Shown here piece after piece: positions 8,109 through 16,025 of a DNA stretch of 64,000 nucleotides. Origin of the DNA: Micromonospora sp. BL4 (GTDB lineage: Bacteria > Actinomycetota > Actinomycetes > Mycobacteriales > Micromonosporaceae). The position numbers were made by a program, and so were the translations under genes. Where the stretch lies: contig NZ_RCVJ01000054.1 in assembly GCF_003667505.1 (NCBI RefSeq), positions 96,801 to 160,800 on the forward strand, written 5' to 3'. The first letter of the stretch is position 1; every line of letters begins with the position of its first letter. A model generated the notes under the pieces. That model had not been told where the DNA came from. It saw nothing but the letters and a program-made list of their open reading frames with translations, and did no database searches.

Positions 8109-8731
8109 GCCCGTCCCTCCATCTCGATGCCCAGGCAGTCGCGCATCCGGATCAGCCCGTCGCGCATCCGCGTCTTCACCGTCGGCAGCGGTGTCTTCAG
8201 TTTTTCGGCGACCTCACGGTAGGTGTGGCCGCCGTAGTAGGCCAGGGCCACCGCCTCCCGCTGCACCGGCGTCAACCGGCCCAGGCACCGGCGGACCTGT
8301 TCCCGCTCCAACCGGGCGGTGACATCCTCGACCACCTCGTCGTAGGGGGCGTGCGACTCGGTCGCGGCGACCCGCGAGGCACGGTCGGTGTGGGCCTGCT
8401 CGGAGCGCACCCGATCCACCGCCCGGCGGTGTGCCATGGTGAGGATCCACGCCGAGGCCGAGCCACGACCGGCGTCGAAGCGGCCAGCGGTGCGCCACAC
8501 CTCGACCATCACCTCCTGCGTCACCTCCTCCGCCTGCGCCGGGTCGCGCACCACCCGGCGGGCCAACCCGAGGACCCTGCCCGCCACGGCGTCGTACAGC
8601 GCCGCGAACGCGGCCTCGTCACCCCGTGCCACCCGAGACAGCAACTCGTCGGCGCTCGGTGGGTTCGCGGTGTCCGGCGGCACCGATCGCAACCGCCGCG
8701 CCTGTTCCGGGTCACCGCTCATCGTCGGCAT
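8105..8731 (-). CDS. sigK: ECF sigma factor SigK
   Basis: 208 residues. Region 2 (about 27-100) includes FAALYDAVAGRVLGLARRVV and the core-binding stretch AEEVTQEVMVEVWRTA; region 4 (about 145-200) has TPVQREAVALAYYGGHTYREVAE. This matches the SigK/RpoE-like ECF19 group that pairs with RskA anti-sigma factors. The ATG at 8731 is preceded by AGGAGAGGAC; a second ATG four codons later is possible. It shares a four-base overlap with rskA. The neighbouring fasciclin lipoprotein is notable because mycobacterial SigK controls the fasciclin antigens MPT70 and MPT83. Two SigK-type promoters lie upstream in this block. Confidence 0.9.
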   Translation of the reverse strand: MPTMSGDPEQARRLRSVPPDTANPPSADELLSRVARGDEAAFAALYDAVAGRVLGLARRVVRDPAQAEEVTQEVMVEVWRTAGRFDAGRGSASAWILTMAHRRAVDRVRSEQAHTDRASRVAATESHAPYDEVVEDVTARLEREQVRRCLGRLTPVQREAVALAYYGGHTYREVAEKLKTPLPTVKTRMRDGLIRMRDCLGIEMEGRA

Positions 8732-8784
8732 GTCCTCTCCTGTGCTGGCGGCGGTGCGTTGTGCCGCCGCCGGTTACTCCGGTG

Positions 8785-9471
8785 CTAGGCGGCATGAGCG
8801 TGGGCGAGGCGCGCGTAGACGATGACATTGTCGCGGTAGTGCTGAGTGGTGTCGTCGAACTGGCCGCCGCAGGTGATCAGGCGGAGCGCCGCGTGGTCGG
8901 TGGCCCCGTACACCTCATCGGTGGGGAAGTGGTCCTTGGGATACTGCTCGACCTTGCTGACGGTGAACATCGCGGTACTGCCGTCCTGACGGTTGACCGT
9001 TATGCCGGCGCCGACGGACAGCTTGCCCAGATCGAAGAACGTCCCGCGACGGCCCTTCCAGTTGACGTGCCCGGCCAGCACGGCCGGACCGAGCGCCCCG
9101 GGCGTCGGTGCTTTGGTGAACCAGCCCACGTCGGCGGCGCTGTCCGGCACCTGCATCGCACCGTCCGCCTGTAGGCCGAGGGCGACAATCGCGGCGGTGG
9201 CCCGCAACGACGGGATCGACACCCGCACCGGCGGCGAGCTGGCCATCAGTGGTCCCGAGGTCAGTTCGCCCGGCCTGGTCGCCGGAGCAGGCGACGCCTT
9301 CGCGGCTGGTGCCGCAGCGGAGGCGTCGGGCCGAGGTGGATCACCACCCCGGTCGGCCACCGCGAGACCGATCGACACGGCCGCCGTCACGGTGAGGACG
9401 CCGGCCACCGTCAGGAGGGTGCGGTGCCCCTGGCGGCGGTCGGTCGGCACTGGTGCGTCGCCGTTGTCCAT
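8785..9471 (-). CDS. Class F-like sortase
   Basis: 228 residues: a short cytoplasmic tail, a transmembrane helix at about 18-38 (TLLTVAGVLTVTAAVSIGLAVA), a Pro/Ala linker, then the sortase barrel. Catalytic residues are visible: His in LAGHVNWKG, Cys in RLITCGGQFD and Arg in YRDNVIVYARL. The spacing and length fit the short actinobacterial class F/E transpeptidases that cleave surface-protein sorting signals. The ATG at 9471 overlaps nothing and lies 14 bases after the CHRD-like gene. No LPxTG-type signal was found in its neighbours, so its substrate is not local, or it uses a non-standard signal. Confidence 0.85.
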   Translation of the reverse strand: MDNGDAPVPTDRRQGHRTLLTVAGVLTVTAAVSIGLAVADRGGDPPRPDASAAAPAAKASPAPATRPGELTSGPLMASSPPVRVSIPSLRATAAIVALGLQADGAMQVPDSAADVGWFTKAPTPGALGPAVLAGHVNWKGRRGTFFDLGKLSVGAGITVNRQDGSTAMFTVSKVEQYPKDHFPTDEVYGATDHAALRLITCGGQFDDTTQHYRDNVIVYARLAHAHAA

Positions 9472-9484
9472 CGGATGATCCGAA

Positions 9485-10273
9485 TCAGCGCTCGACGGCG
9501 AGCCGGCGGCGCGCGACGACCGCACCGGCGGCGCCGAGCAGCGCGATGCCACCCACGGTGTACATCATCATCGGCGACCCACCGGAGGTGCTGCCGTCGC
9601 CGGTGGCGACTCCCCCGGCGGGTACGGAGCCGGCGGCCGCGCCGCTGACCATGCCGCACGTCGCGGGGTCGGTGGCCTCGGCGGGGATGCCGTTGACGCC
9701 GACGGACTTGGCGAACGTCGACTCCCCGAGCGCCTCCATGTCGTACGTGCCGTTCTTGTTGGCGTCGATGCCGTGCTGCACGAGGTGCAGGTCCTTCAGG
9801 TGCTCGACGGTGCCCTTCGGTAGGTCCGCAGCGGGGATGGTGCGCTCGTAGCTGAGGTTGCCCTTGGCGTCGGCCTTCGGCATCCGGTCCACCGCCAGGC
9901 CGCTGGCCTTTGTCGTGTCTCCGGTGGTGGTCAGCGAGATGAAGATGTCCCCGTACATCTTGAGGCCCTCTTCGGTGCTGACGTAGCCGTTGCCGTTGGC
10001 GTCCGCGGACTTGTCCGGGCAGTGGAAGTCCATGCCGTTCGCGGCGCCGTGCACGTGCTGGGCGTGCGGCGAGTTCGGCGTCATGCCCTTCGACCGGACC
10101 ATGACCTTCAGGTCACCGCCGCTCGTCGCGGTCAACGTCGCGGTACCGGTGGCACCGGTCTCGTTGAGGTCCTGCAACTGGACCTGCACGCTCTCGTCGG
10201 CGTACGCGACTGCCGGGAGCGCGAGGATCAGCGCTGCCGCGGGCACGGTGAGCAGGGCTCGGGACAGTCTCAC
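9485..10273 (-). CDS. Secreted CHRD-like protein with Ca-binding-type loops and a C-terminal membrane anchor
   Basis: 262 residues. The GTG at 10273 is preferred: GGAG lies 8 bases upstream, it yields a clean signal peptide (MRLSRALLTVPAAALILALP, cleavage near AYA-DES), and it sits about 50 bases below the predicted SigK start site. Longer frames would begin at or above the promoter. The mature part resembles the CHRD/superoxide-dismutase-like fold (HAQHVHGAANGMDFHCP, VEHLKDLHLVQHGID). Two loops, DANGNGYVSTEE and DANKNGTYDMEA, look like EF-hand-type calcium sites. A Gly/Ser linker leads to a C-terminal helix ending VVARRRLAVER. Function on the cell surface is unknown. Confidence 0.72.
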   Translation of the reverse strand: MRLSRALLTVPAAALILALPAVAYADESVQVQLQDLNETGATGTATLTATSGGDLKVMVRSKGMTPNSPHAQHVHGAANGMDFHCPDKSADANGNGYVSTEEGLKMYGDIFISLTTTGDTTKASGLAVDRMPKADAKGNLSYERTIPAADLPKGTVEHLKDLHLVQHGIDANKNGTYDMEALGESTFAKSVGVNGIPAEATDPATCGMVSGAAAGSVPAGGVATGDGSTSGGSPMMMYTVGGIALLGAAGAVVARRRLAVER

Positions 10274-10328
10274 AACAAATCTCCGTCTCCGCCGGATCGG
10301 CGTTGGCATTCGGTTGCTGTCGGGAGGG

Positions 10329-10355
10329 ATTCGTCGCGGGGCGACCACCGGATGG
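10329..10355 (-). promoter_or_regulatory. Predicted SigK promoter for the CHRD-sortase unit
   Basis: On the minus strand: CCATCC (10355-10350), a 16-base spacer, CGAAT (10333-10329). This is identical in both elements and in spacing to the site before the fasciclin gene, and agrees with the mycobacterial SigK motif as I remember it. It gives a leader of about 50 bases to the GTG at 10273. Confidence 0.72.
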
Positions 10356-10451
10356 GTGCTGGACCGAGTTCTTTTCCGGTCCGGGCGGCGAGCCATTCAT
10401 CTGGTGCGGTCGTGAGCAGCCAGCTGACCGGCCTGCGCCGAGGGCGCCGGA

Positions 10452-12035
10452 TCAGGTGATGGTGACGGTGGTGCTGTGCCAGCCGGTCGCGCCGTCAGGA
10501 AAGGGTGTGGCCCGTTGCCCGGTCTGGGTGGCGCCGGTGCCGTCGGTTGCCCGGACGCGCAGGGTGTGACTGCCGACAGGCGCGTCCCAACGGTAGGTCC
10601 ACTGCCGCCACAGGTCCGGTGACGGGCCGTCGGCGAGGCGGGCCTGCCGCCACGGCCCGTCGTCGATCTGCACCTCGACGGCGGTGATCCCGCGACGTTG
10701 CGCCCAGGCGACACCGGCGAGCATGACGGGGCCGGCCCGCCGTTGGGCGAAGGGTTTCGGGGTGTCGATGCGGGATGCGGTCTTGACGGGTGCGTCGGCG
10801 GCCCACCCTCGCTGTACCCAGTAGGGGTCGAACGCGTCGAACGTGGTCACCTTCATGGAGGTGAGCCATTTGCAGGCGCCGACGTATCCGTAGAGGCCGG
10901 GTACGAGCATGCGGACGGGAAAGCCGTGTTCCAGGGGCAGGGGTTCACCGTTCATGGCCACGGCCAGGAGCGCGTCGCGGCCGTCCAGGATCGCCTCGAG
11001 TGGCGTGCCGATGGTCATGCCCTCCACTGAGCGACTGACGAGCTGGTTCTGCCCGGGGTGGATACCCGCCTCGCGGAGCAGCGGCGCCAGGGGAACCCCG
11101 CTCCAGCGAGCGGTGCCGACGTAGGGGCCGCCGACCTCGTTGGACACGCAATTGAGGGTGATGTCGCGCTCCACGAGTCCACGGGCGAGGAGGTCGTCGA
11201 ATGTCCAGGTGCGGGGCCGGTCGACCGCCCCGTCCAGGGTCAGCCGCCAGGTCTCCAGGTCGACCTGCGGGACGGTGAGGGCGGTGTCGACACGGTAGAA
11301 GTCCCGGTTGGGGGTGCGGAACGCCGAGACCCCGTCCACCCTGGCGGACACACCGGCGGGTAGCGGCGGTGCGGGACGCACCGGCGGCGGTAGGCGAACG
11401 GCTGCGCGGGCACGGGCACCCACCGCGCTGCGGCGACCGACAGCCTGGCCGATGGTTGCCGTGGCGCCGGCGGTGAGCGCTGCCCCTGCCGTCGTGGCGA
11501 GGAACTGGCGGCGGTTGAGCAGCCGCGGCCGGCTCGACGCGCTGGCCGTGACCGTGCGGGCGGCGCGCACCAACACCAGCATCGCGGCCATCCCGATGCC
11601 GGCACCCGCCAGTACCGGCAGGATGTCCACCGGCGTCGTGATCGGGCGGGACAGGACGGCGACAACACCGAGACCGGCGAACGCGGCGAGACCGGCCGCG
11701 CCGTAGCGACGCCGCCGCACCGCCCCTGCGCCGAGCAGCACCGCAGCCAGGGTCAGGAGGGTGTAGACGCCGCCAAGAAGGGCGATCTTGTCGTTGGCGC
11801 CGAAGGTGCGGATGGCGTACGCCTTGAGCGGTTGCGGTGCCAGGTCGATAGCGACACTGCCGACTGCCAGCACCGGGTCGGCGGCGGGATTGACCAACGC
11901 CGCGACGAGATGCGCCACGCCGAGGGCGACCCCGGCGGTCAGCACGCCGACGACCAGGCCACGGGTGGCGGTGATGCTCCGGGACCACCCCGGCCGGCGG
12001 GTCGCCGGCCGGGGCTCGATGTCGGTGGACACCAT
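10452..12035 (-). CDS. Membrane-anchored sulfite oxidase-like molybdopterin oxidoreductase
   Basis: 527 residues. About four hydrophobic segments occupy residues 25-160, ending at LNRRQFLATTAGAALTAGA. From about residue 250 the molybdopterin-binding sulfite oxidase domain is visible: TWTFDDLLARGL, then DITLNCVSNEVGGPYVGTARWSGVPLAPLL with the molybdenum-ligand Cys, and HGFPVRMLVPGLYGYVGACKW. A C-terminal dimerisation-type beta domain follows. Predicted role: outward-facing oxidation or reduction using Mo-cofactor; the substrate cannot be read from sequence. Its start codon shares one base with the fasciclin stop (TGATG), so the two are coupled. Similar membrane fusions recur in actinobacteria near fasciclin genes (from memory). 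Confidence 0.85.
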   Translation of the reverse strand: MVSTDIEPRPATRRPGWSRSITATRGLVVGVLTAGVALGVAHLVAALVNPAADPVLAVGSVAIDLAPQPLKAYAIRTFGANDKIALLGGVYTLLTLAAVLLGAGAVRRRRYGAAGLAAFAGLGVVAVLSRPITTPVDILPVLAGAGIGMAAMLVLVRAARTVTASASSRPRLLNRRQFLATTAGAALTAGATATIGQAVGRRSAVGARARAAVRLPPPVRPAPPLPAGVSARVDGVSAFRTPNRDFYRVDTALTVPQVDLETWRLTLDGAVDRPRTWTFDDLLARGLVERDITLNCVSNEVGGPYVGTARWSGVPLAPLLREAGIHPGQNQLVSRSVEGMTIGTPLEAILDGRDALLAVAMNGEPLPLEHGFPVRMLVPGLYGYVGACKWLTSMKVTTFDAFDPYWVQRGWAADAPVKTASRIDTPKPFAQRRAGPVMLAGVAWAQRRGITAVEVQIDDGPWRQARLADGPSPDLWRQWTYRWDAPVGSHTLRVRATDGTGATQTGQRATPFPDGATGWHSTTVTIT

Positions 12036-12670
12036 CAGCTCTTGGGCATCAGAACGGTGTCGACGATGTACACGGTGGCGTTGGCGGTCGAGACGTTCCC
12101 ACAGACCACCATCGAAGTGCCATCGACGGTGAACGACGTGCCGCTGCCGGTCACCGTGACGTCGTCGCCCTGCAGCGTCTTGTGGGTGCCGGCCAGGGTG
12201 TCCGGGGACAGCTGGGTCGTCACCACGTGGTAGGTCAGGACCTTCTTCAGCATCGCGTCGTCGGCCAGGACCTTGTCCAGGTCGGCCTTCGGAATCTTGG
12301 CGAACGCCTCGTTGGTGGGCGCGAACACCGTCACGCCCTGCGCGCCGTTGAGGGAGTCCACCAGGTTGGCCTTCTTCACGGCCGTCACCAGCGTTGAGAG
12401 CAGCGGGTTACCGGACGCGGCGGTGGCCACCGGCACCTTCGCCATCGCCTCGAAACTGCCCGGGTTCGCCGGGTCCGTCGGCACCGACGCACAGCCCGAG
12501 CCGAACTGCCCCGCCATCATCGACGGCGACGCCGAGGCCATCGGCGCGCTCGCCGACATGCTCGGCGGGGCACTCGCACCGCCGGCCGTGTTCTCGCTGT
12601 CGGTGCCCCCGCAGGCGGACAGGGCCAGCACGGTGATTACGCCGACCGTGGCAAACAGGCGCCGCTTCAT
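12035..12670 (-). CDS. Fasciclin-domain lipoprotein (MPT70/MPT83-like)
   Basis: 211 residues. A signal peptide with lipobox LALSAC (Cys20) is followed by a Ser/Met/Pro-rich linker (SMSASAPMASASPSMM). One fasciclin domain fills about residues 80-211, with GVTVFAPTNEAFAKIP, LTYHVV and NATVYIVDTVLMP. This is the architecture of the mycobacterial antigens MPT83 and MPT70, which are SigK-controlled. A Shine-Dalgarno GAGGAG sits 5 bases before the ATG and a SigK-type promoter lies 46 bases above it. It is the first gene of the unit that also encodes the molybdoenzyme. A role as an adhesion or redox partner at the envelope is inference. Confidence 0.9.
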   Translation of the reverse strand: MKRRLFATVGVITVLALSACGGTDSENTAGGASAPPSMSASAPMASASPSMMAGQFGSGCASVPTDPANPGSFEAMAKVPVATAASGNPLLSTLVTAVKKANLVDSLNGAQGVTVFAPTNEAFAKIPKADLDKVLADDAMLKKVLTYHVVTTQLSPDTLAGTHKTLQGDDVTVTGSGTSFTVDGTSMVVCGNVSTANATVYIVDTVLMPKS

Positions 12671-12715
12671 ACGAACTCCTCAGATGTCTGTACTCGAGTG
12701 CTGCTGACATGAGGC

Positions 12716-12742
12716 ATTCGAGCCCGACCCGCAGACGGATGG
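12716..12742 (-). promoter_or_regulatory. Predicted SigK promoter for the fasciclin-molybdoenzyme unit
   Basis: On the minus strand: CCATCC (12742-12737), a 16-base spacer, CGAAT (12720-12716), 46 bases upstream of the fasciclin ATG. Both hexamer-like elements and the spacer length are the same as in the site at 10329-10355. Confidence 0.75.
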
Positions 12743-12972
12743 GTACAAGATCGGAAAAACTCAGCGCCCCCGCCGCCGCGTCACCAGATGGGCTGCGGGC
12801 CGTCATCGACGTGCCGGGTCGGCGCGTACGCCCGCAGCCTCGACGCTCGGCGGCGTGCAGGCCGGAACTCCGCTGTGACCAGCGGCTCACCGACTTCCAC
12901 CCGATTGATCTTGCTGTTAGCTTATTGCCAAGCTTTGGCAGAAGCCATATACCGGCAATAGGGAGTACGGCG
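12743..12972 (+). promoter_or_regulatory. Upstream region of the siderophore-type ABC operon with nested inverted repeats
   Basis: The last 70 bases are unusually A/T-rich for this genome. TGCCAA-GCT-TTGGCA (12926-12940) is a perfect dyad, and an outer pair TATTGCC (12923-12929) / GGCAATA (12954-12960) encloses it. They lie just before the GGGAG Shine-Dalgarno of the permease gene, where a metal-responsive repressor would be expected. No known Fur, DtxR/IdeR or Zur box is matched. Confidence 0.4.
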
Positions 12973-14058
12973 ATGGCCACCAGCCTGTCGGAGGGATCGG
13001 AGGGCCTACTCGGTGTCGCGGCGCAACGACGTCGGACGGCGATCTGGCTGCTCGCGCTGACGGCCGGGCTGATCCTGACCGGCGTGGTCGCGGTCGGGTC
13101 CGGTGCGATCGGGATCCCCCCGCTGACCGTGGCCCGGATCATCGGGCACCAACTGCTTGGCGTACCCGGCGACGTGACCTGGACGCCGCCGCAGGAGGCG
13201 ATCGTCTGGCAGGTCCGGCTGCCACGCGTGCTGCTGGGCATGCTCGTCGGCGCCGGGCTCGCGGTCTGCGGGGTGGCGCTGCAGGCGATGGTACGAAACG
13301 TGCTGGCCGACCCGTACCTGCTCGGCATCAACTCCGGCGCCTCCAGCGGCGCCGCAGCGGCCATCCTGTTCGGTGCCGGCGCGGGGTTCGGCCAGTACGC
13401 CCTGTCCACCAGCGCCTTCGCCGGCGCGCTCGCGGCGTCACTGCTGGTCTTCCTGATCGCCCGCAGCGGCGGCCGGTTGACCTCACTCCGGTTGCTGCTG
13501 TCCGGGGTCGCGGTCGGATACGCGCTGTACGCCACCACCAGCTTTCTGATCTTCGCGTCCGGATCGGCCGAGGGGGCCCGCTCGGTGATGTTCTGGCTCC
13601 TCGGGTCGCTGGGACTGGCCCGATGGAACGCCCTGCTGCTGATAGCCGCGATCGTGCTGGGCGGCACAGTCCTCTACCTGACCATCGTCGGGCGACGGCT
13701 CGACGCGCTGGCCATCGGCGACGAGACCGCGCAGACCCTGGGTGTGTCACCCGCCCGATTCCGGATGGGCCTGCTCGTCGTGGTCTCGCTCAGCGTCGGC
13801 GTGCTGGTGTCCGCCGCCGGCAGCATCGGCTTCGTCGGGCTTGTCGTCCCGCACCTGGCCCGCCGCCTCGTCGGGGCGCCACACGTACGTGTCGTGCCGG
13901 TGGCCGCCATCCTCGGGGCCGTCCTCCTGGTCTGGGCCGACGTGCTCGCTCGGGTCCTGCTGGCCCCCCAGGAGATCCCGATCGGGATCATCACCTCGCT
14001 GCTCGGCGCTCCCTTCCTGCTGATCCTGATCCGCCGTCTGCACGCCTCCGGCGCCTGA
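12973..14058 (+). CDS. FecCD/BtuC-family ABC permease
   Basis: 361 residues with about nine or ten transmembrane helices. Family landmarks are VRLPRVLLGMLVGAGLAVCGVALQ near residue 75, NPLADP-like NVLADPYLLGINSGAS, and the coupling region IGFVGLVVPHLARRLVG near residue 290. Such permeases import ferric siderophores, haem or cobalamin. The ATG at 12973 has GGGAG upstream; longer in-frame starts would add a basic non-membrane leader that runs back over the SigK promoter. It is the first gene of a permease, binding-protein, ATPase operon. With a single permease gene it would act as a homodimer. Confidence 0.9.
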   Translation: MATSLSEGSEGLLGVAAQRRRTAIWLLALTAGLILTGVVAVGSGAIGIPPLTVARIIGHQLLGVPGDVTWTPPQEAIVWQVRLPRVLLGMLVGAGLAVCGVALQAMVRNVLADPYLLGINSGASSGAAAAILFGAGAGFGQYALSTSAFAGALAASLLVFLIARSGGRLTSLRLLLSGVAVGYALYATTSFLIFASGSAEGARSVMFWLLGSLGLARWNALLLIAAIVLGGTVLYLTIVGRRLDALAIGDETAQTLGVSPARFRMGLLVVVSLSVGVLVSAAGSIGFVGLVVPHLARRLVGAPHVRVVPVAAILGAVLLVWADVLARVLLAPQEIPIGIITSLLGAPFLLILIRRLHASGA

Positions 14059-14085
14059 ACCCGGCCCGTCTCAAGGAGAAACCGA

Positions 14086-15072
14086 ATGAAGACACGGCGT
14101 CTCGCCGTCACCGCCGCCACCGCCGCTCTCGTGCTGCTCGCCGCCGGATGCGGCGGCGCCGGTGACGAGCCCACAACGGCAGGCCAGGGCAGCCCGGTCA
14201 CTCTCACCAACTGCGGCGCGAAGGTCACCTTCACCAGCGCGCCGAAGCGGGTCGTCCTACTCAAGAGCGCCGCCGTCCCGTACCTGCACTCCCTCGGTGT
14301 CATGGACCGGGTCACCGCCCGGGCCGGGCAGTACCCGAAGGAGTACTACGACGCCGCGACCCTGGCCGAACTGGACAAGGTCCCGCTGCTGACCGAGAAG
14401 ACCGACACCAGCGGACACCTGCAGATCTCCAAAGAGGTGGTGATCAGCCAGCAACCGGACCTGGTCCTCGGCGAGGCCAACAACCTGTCCCGTGACACCC
14501 TCTCCGCCGTGGGTATCCCCCTGCTCGAGGAACCCGCGATGTGCCCCGACAGCACCACCGTGCCGACCTTCGACGACATCTACTCCCAGATGCAGACCTA
14601 CGGCAAGGTGTTCGGCCGCGAGGCCGAGGCGGCGACGGCGGTCACCGCGCTGAAGGAGCGGATGACCAAGGTCAAGGCCGAGGTGGGCTCCGCGTCCGGA
14701 CGTACCGCGGCGGTGCTCTACCCCACCGTCGGCGGCGGTACCACCTACGCCTACGGCACCACCAGCATGGCCCAGCCGCAGCTGGAGGCGGCCGGTTTCC
14801 GCAACGTCTTCGGCGACGTCAAGGAGCGCGTCTTCGAGGTCACCGTCGAAGAACTGCTCGGCCGCAACCCTGACGTGCTGATCCTGCTCTACAACGACGG
14901 CGACCCCAAGGCCGTCGAGCAGGCCCTGACCGGTCTCCCCGGCGCCGAGAAGCTCAACGCGGTCCGTACCGGGAACGTCATGACCCAGCTGTTCAACTTC
15001 ACCGAGCCGCCGACCCCGCTGTCGATCGACGGCCTCGAGCGGATCGTGCAGCGTTTCAAGGCGCCCGCGTGA
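14086..15072 (+). CDS. Iron/cobalamin-type ABC substrate-binding lipoprotein
   Basis: 328 residues. The signal peptide ends in lipobox LLAAGC (Cys at about 22). The body is a type III periplasmic-binding fold: RVVLLKSAAVPYLHSLGV in the N-lobe, QPDLVLGEANN at the hinge, and RTAAVLYPTVGGGTTYAYG and NPDVLILLYNDGD in the C-lobe. It delivers ligand to the FecCD permease encoded 27 bases upstream. AGGAG lies before the ATG. The stop overlaps the ATPase GTG start. Ligand identity (ferric siderophore, haem or a corrinoid) cannot be decided from sequence. Confidence 0.9.
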   Translation: MKTRRLAVTAATAALVLLAAGCGGAGDEPTTAGQGSPVTLTNCGAKVTFTSAPKRVVLLKSAAVPYLHSLGVMDRVTARAGQYPKEYYDAATLAELDKVPLLTEKTDTSGHLQISKEVVISQQPDLVLGEANNLSRDTLSAVGIPLLEEPAMCPDSTTVPTFDDIYSQMQTYGKVFGREAEAATAVTALKERMTKVKAEVGSASGRTAAVLYPTVGGGTTYAYGTTSMAQPQLEAAGFRNVFGDVKERVFEVTVEELLGRNPDVLILLYNDGDPKAVEQALTGLPGAEKLNAVRTGNVMTQLFNFTEPPTPLSIDGLERIVQRFKAPA

Positions 15073-15839
15073 TCGAGGCGACCGGGGTCTCCTGGCGGTA
15101 CGGCACGAACCCCGTCATCGACGGGGTGAGCGTGACCGCCAGGCCCGGCCGGGTACTCGGCCTGATCGGCCCGAACGGCAGCGGCAAGACCACCCTGCTG
15201 CGGCTTCTCTACGGCGCCCTGCGCAGCGGCGCCGGGCAGGTACTGGTCGACGGCGACAACCTGGGCACCCTTGCCCCACGGGAAGCCGCCCGGCGGCTCG
15301 CGGTCGTCGTCCAGGAGACCGGCGGTGAGACGGCGCTGACCGTCGCGGAGTTGGTGCTCCTGGGCCGCGGGCCACACCTGTCAACGTTCCAACGCACCGG
15401 TAAGGCCGACCACGAGATCGCCGCCCGCTGCCTGACCCGGGTCGGCGCCGCGCACCTCGCGACCCGGGCCTTCGCCCGCCTCTCCGGAGGTGAACGTCAA
15501 CGTGTGCTCATCGCCCGTGCCCTCGCCCAGCAGGCCACCCACCTGCTCCTCGACGAGCCCACCAACCACCTCGACATCCGCTATCAGCACGAGATCCTTC
15601 AGCTGGTCCGGAACCTGGGCACCTGCTCCATCGTGGTCCTGCACGATCTCAACCTCGCCGCCCGATACTGCGACGACCTGGTGCTGCTGGGGCAAGAGGG
15701 GGTTGTCACCGCAGGCACCGTCGACGAGGTGTTGGAACCCGCCGTCCTCGAACCGGTGTACGGCATCAACATTCAGCGCCTGGACCTCGACGGTGCCATC
15801 CATCTTCTGTTCCAACCGATCGAGCCAGGTGTCGCATGA
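15069..15839 (+). CDS. Siderophore/cobalamin-type ABC ATPase (FecE/HmuV-like)
   Basis: 256 residues, GTG start inside the preceding stop. Walker A is GPNGSGKTT, the Q-loop is VVVQETGG, the signature is LSGGERQRVLIARAL, Walker B is HLLLDEPTNHLD and the H-loop is VLHDLNLAARYCD. Length and the PTNHLDIRYQ segment are typical of FecE/BtuD/HmuV ATPases. It energises the importer formed with the two preceding genes. The operon appears to end here; the next gene is 186 bases away and encodes a copper-type protein. Confidence 0.92.
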   Translation: MIEATGVSWRYGTNPVIDGVSVTARPGRVLGLIGPNGSGKTTLLRLLYGALRSGAGQVLVDGDNLGTLAPREAARRLAVVVQETGGETALTVAELVLLGRGPHLSTFQRTGKADHEIAARCLTRVGAAHLATRAFARLSGGERQRVLIARALAQQATHLLLDEPTNHLDIRYQHEILQLVRNLGTCSIVVLHDLNLAARYCDDLVLLGQEGVVTAGTVDEVLEPAVLEPVYGINIQRLDLDGAIHLLFQPIEPGVA

Positions 15840-16025
15840 CGGCGCGGGCCCCCTGAACTCGCACTGAGCATCGCCGGGCTGGGACCAGACGACTACAACC
15901 GGCCACGAGATACCGCCGCGGAACTCGTTGCGGCGCAGCACCGTCGGCGCACCTCCAACTTTTGCTATCTGAGGAAAAAGATCGCGCCCTATTGCAAAAA
16001 GCCTCGGCACGGCGAGGATATTCAG
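15840..16025. other. Intergenic region with an A/T-rich inverted repeat
   Basis: TTTTGCTAT (15960-15968) and ATTGCAAAA (15991-15999) form arms matching at 8 of 9 positions, 27 bases before the next start codon. The core GC(T/A)AT / ATTGC resembles the outer arms TATTGCC/GGCAATA found before the ABC operon at 12.9 kb, so one metal regulator might bind both. No coding sequence was recognised here. Confidence 0.35.

Noticed and set aside
9485..9700. An LPxTG sorting signal in the CHRD-like protein
   Set aside because: The stretch before the C-terminal helix is Gly/Ser/Thr-rich with no LPxTG, LAxTG or NPxT variant.
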